Shown piece after piece: positions 23,491 through 25,240 of a stretch of 25,240 nt of DNA; the first letter of the stretch is position 1; each line of letters starts with the position of its first letter. The position numbers and the translations under genes were made by a program. The DNA lies in IMG/VR virus record IMGVR_UViG_3300037993_000378, positions 1 to 25,240 of that record; one strand, given 5' to 3'. The notes beneath the pieces were generated by a model. The model was given only the letters and a program-made list of their open reading frames with translations, did no database searches and had not been told where the DNA came from. This DNA comes from a virus.

Positions 23491-24291
23491 ATGCCAATCG
23501 CTTCCACAATTTCCCAGGTATCATCTTACGTAACTTCATTACTAAGATCTGGTAGTCCTACATCGGGTATTCAAGAAATAATTTCTCAAATAATGGATGC
23601 TGGTGGAGTTTCAAGAACAAATAGATTTTCAGTTCAAATTGTTCCACCAAGAATAGTTTCTAATGTGGCTTCAAATAGTTTATCACCACAAGCACAACAA
23701 AATATACAAGGATATGCTCAATTACAAGGGCAAAGTCCGCAATCATTAGGAATTGTACAAGATTATTTTACAATAATGGGATTATCTGCTTCTAATTCTC
23801 CTGATAGATTAGATATAATGTGTTGCCGTGTTGAATTACCTGGAAAACAATTTTCTGCTACAGATGCTAAAACATATGGTGCTATTTTCCAAATGCCTAA
23901 TGTAGATGTTTATTCTAATATTACATTATATTTTATTGTTGGAAGAGATATGTTTGAGCGAGATTTTTTTGATGCATGGTCTTATACAATTCAAGATCCA
24001 TCATCTTCTGATTTTAATTATGTGAATGAATATGCCACTACGGTTGATATTCTTCAAATGGATGAATATAATAATAGCAATTATGGGGTAAGATTATTTC
24101 AGGCATGGCCTATCAATATTGGAGAATTGAAATTAGAATATGCCGATATGAATTCTTACCATGTTTTACCTGTCACATTTACATATCGTAAATGGATAAA
24201 TTTGAAAGTGAATACAGGAACACCAACTAGTATCCAACCAAGAGGGGCCCCTCCAACACCTTTTAGAAATACTATTTCGGTATCCAAATAA
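23491..24291 (+). CDS. gp54: gp54-like tail-tube initiator (tube-protein fold)
   Basis: A 266-aa protein. The N-terminal helix region leads to NRFSVQIVPPR, then a tube-type beta core: MCCRVELPGKQFSATDAKTY, YSNITLYFIVGRDMFERDFF, DAWSYTIQDP and a C-terminal LEYADMNSYHVLPVTFTYRK. T4 gp54 has the parallel order 'FSCVFAT', 'sVKMPE...', 'lviSFRMD....yr.mQDWVNSVQDP', 'aPELSYD..n...TFDVTFAYR'. It sits with gp48 at the baseplate-tube junction and primes gp19 polymerisation. A gp19-like identity is the alternative, but the 266-aa length and the context favour gp54. Confidence 0.8.
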   Translation: MPIASTISQVSSYVTSLLRSGSPTSGIQEIISQIMDAGGVSRTNRFSVQIVPPRIVSNVASNSLSPQAQQNIQGYAQLQGQSPQSLGIVQDYFTIMGLSASNSPDRLDIMCCRVELPGKQFSATDAKTYGAIFQMPNVDVYSNITLYFIVGRDMFERDFFDAWSYTIQDPSSSDFNYVNEYATTVDILQMDEYNNSNYGVRLFQAWPINIGELKLEYADMNSYHVLPVTFTYRKWINLKVNTGTPTSIQPRGAPPTPFRNTISVSK

Positions 24292-24297
24292 GGAAAT

Positions 24298-25110
24298 ATG
24301 AGTCTACCAAAAATTAAATTACCAATACATTCATTAATTCTTCCTTCAACAGGAGAAAAAGTTCTTTTTACTCCTTTTACTGTAAAGGAAGAAAAATTAT
24401 TATTACTAGCGGCGGATGATGATGAAGAAGTTCAAATTAGAACTTTACGCCAAATTTTAAATAATTGTATTTTACCAAATGAAGCTGGTAAAAAAATAAA
24501 TGTTGAAAAATTACCATTATTTGACCTTGATTATCTTTGGTTAAAAATTCGTCGGTGGTCAGTTGAAGAAATTGTAACTGTACCTTTTGAATGCCGGCAA
24601 CCTTTACCAGAAGGGCAAATATTAACCGATTCTGAAGGAAATAAAAGAAATTATTGTGGACAAATAGTAAATGTCCCTATTAATTTAGATAAAGTAGAAG
24701 TTACAAAAGATCCTACAAATGATCCAAAAATTTCTTTATTAGAAGGAATTACAGTTGTATTATGTTATCCTACAATCGAAACTCTTCAACATTTATTAAA
24801 AGTAAAAAATGAAAATGATATTGAAGGAAATTTATCTGTTGTGGCTGAATGTATTACTTTAATTTATGATTCTACAGATAATAAAACTTATGAAAAACAA
24901 CATTTAGAAAAAACCGAAGTGATTGAATTTTTAGAATCTCTTCCACAATTAGAATTTGTTAAAATTATGAAATTTTTTGAAACTTTACCTAAAATTAAAG
25001 TAGAAGTTAAATTCCATTGTCCTAGATGTAAACATGAAGCTAATATTGTTATTGAAGGGACTAAAAGTTTTTTAGCCTCGGCCTCAGCCACGAAACCCTT
25101 CCAAACTTAA
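24298..25110 (+). CDS. gp26: gp26/gp51-type baseplate hub assembly protein, zero-frame product
   Basis: A 270-aa protein in the zero frame. The N-terminus (SLPKIKLPIHSLILPSTGEK, then LFTPFTVKEEKLLLLAADDD) and LPLFDLDYLWLKIRRWSVEE (about 74-93) are typical of the T4 gp26/gp51 baseplate-hub assembly family of marine T4-like phages. A CPRC pair near residue 241 lies in a beta segment. AAGGAAAT is a good RBS. After Phe258 the zero frame gives a short Ala/Ser tail ending FQT. The -1 frame instead continues with sequence that looks like the normal end of the family, after a slippery T_TTT_TTA (see separate entries). The gp26 versus gp51 label is not settled. Confidence 0.82.
   Translation: MSLPKIKLPIHSLILPSTGEKVLFTPFTVKEEKLLLLAADDDEEVQIRTLRQILNNCILPNEAGKKINVEKLPLFDLDYLWLKIRRWSVEEIVTVPFECRQPLPEGQILTDSEGNKRNYCGQIVNVPINLDKVEVTKDPTNDPKISLLEGITVVLCYPTIETLQHLLKVKNENDIEGNLSVVAECITLIYDSTDNKTYEKQHLEKTEVIEFLESLPQLEFVKIMKFFETLPKIKVEVKFHCPRCKHEANIVIEGTKSFLASASATKPFQT
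25055..25074 (+). promoter_or_regulatory. Probable programmed -1 ribosomal frameshift site
   Basis: The heptamer T_TTT_TTA (25068-25074) is in the correct phase with the zero frame (AGT TTT TTA). An SD-like AAGGGA (25055-25060) ends 7 nt before it, a spacing like the dnaX stimulator. Downstream is an unusually GC-rich run (GCCTCGGCCTCAGCC); only a weak GGC/GCC stem is visible by eye. Confidence 0.65.
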
Positions 25111-25240
25111 TATTATGGAATCACGAATTAATGATGCATCAAAAATATTCGTTGACTGAGTTAGAAAATATGATTCCTTGGGAACGTAAAATATATACAG
25201 AATTAGTAATTAAATGGATTAAAGAAGAAAACGAAAGATT
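25071..25240 (+). CDS. -1 frame C-terminal extension of the gp26/gp51-type protein, partial
   Basis: Reading in the -1 frame from the slip site gives FSLGLSHETLPNLILWNHEL, then MMHQKYSLTELENMIPWERK and IYTELVIKWIKEENER, open to the right edge (56 codons). No start codon with a Shine-Dalgarno is seen at its beginning, and the frame is closed by a stop at 25062-25064 just upstream, so it is entered only by frameshifting or is a frameshift mutation. The 'SLTELENMIPWER' motif is what I expect at the C-terminus of full-length gp26/gp51-type proteins. Confidence 0.68.

Noticed and set aside
24888-25091. Minus-strand 67-codon ORF antisense to the gp26-like gene
   Set aside because: No RBS or recognisable protein; it covers the region explained by the gp26 frames.

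Overview
The window is part of an AT-rich genome of a T4-like tailed phage with a contractile tail. Nearly every large gene is a recognisable baseplate, hub or tail-tube component with the gene content and near-synteny of the T4 / marine T4-like (cyanophage, Pelagibacter phage) tail module. There are no rRNA, tRNA, CRISPR or insertion-sequence genes, and no gene-free stretch longer than about 240 bases.

Layout. A divergent point lies at 22278-22300. Everything to its left is on the minus strand. In transcription order: gp48-like tail-tube cap, a GIY-YIG homing endonuclease, gp53, gp27-like hub, an accessory cassette (zinc-ribbon protein, 97-aa protein, NADAR-like 121-aa protein, a 358-aa secreted protein, three small proteins), a Pro-rich protein, gp5-like spike, a 49-aa ORF, three phage structural/appendage proteins, an internally repetitive TIG-domain protein, PAAR spike tip (gp5.4), a GIY-YIG remnant, gp25, gp6, a gp7-position wedge protein with a LamG-like lectin domain, gp8, and a giant DUF4815-type structural protein running off the left edge. 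To the right on the plus strand: gp4 head-completion nuclease, a conserved 245-aa protein, gp54-like tube initiator, and a gp26/gp51-type assembly protein that appears to continue in the -1 frame past a T_TTT_TTA slippery site.

How it works together. gp27, gp5 and PAAR form the central spike and hub. gp6, gp25, gp53, gp8 and the gp7-like protein form the wedges. gp48 and gp54 cap the baseplate and start the tube. The DUF4815, LamG, ConA-like and repeat/TIG proteins are probable distal or receptor-contact parts. The 73/97/121/358-aa genes look like a moron: they sit behind a consensus sigma70 promoter (TTGACA-17-TATAAT with extended -10) inside an otherwise late-type region.

Most notable signals: (1) T4-type late promoter boxes (TATAAATA and one-base variants) only 4-6 nt before several start codons that lack a Shine-Dalgarno, which predicts leaderless late mRNAs; (2) a probable programmed -1 frameshift in the gp26/gp51 gene; (3) a Sec-secreted protein with a domain layout I associate with Acidobacteriota exported proteins, plus a TIG domain in the repeat protein, together suggesting (not proving) an acidobacterial host; (4) an intact and a decayed copy of one homing endonuclease at two baseplate junctions; (5) a 21-bp exact repeat shared by gp53 and a cassette gene.
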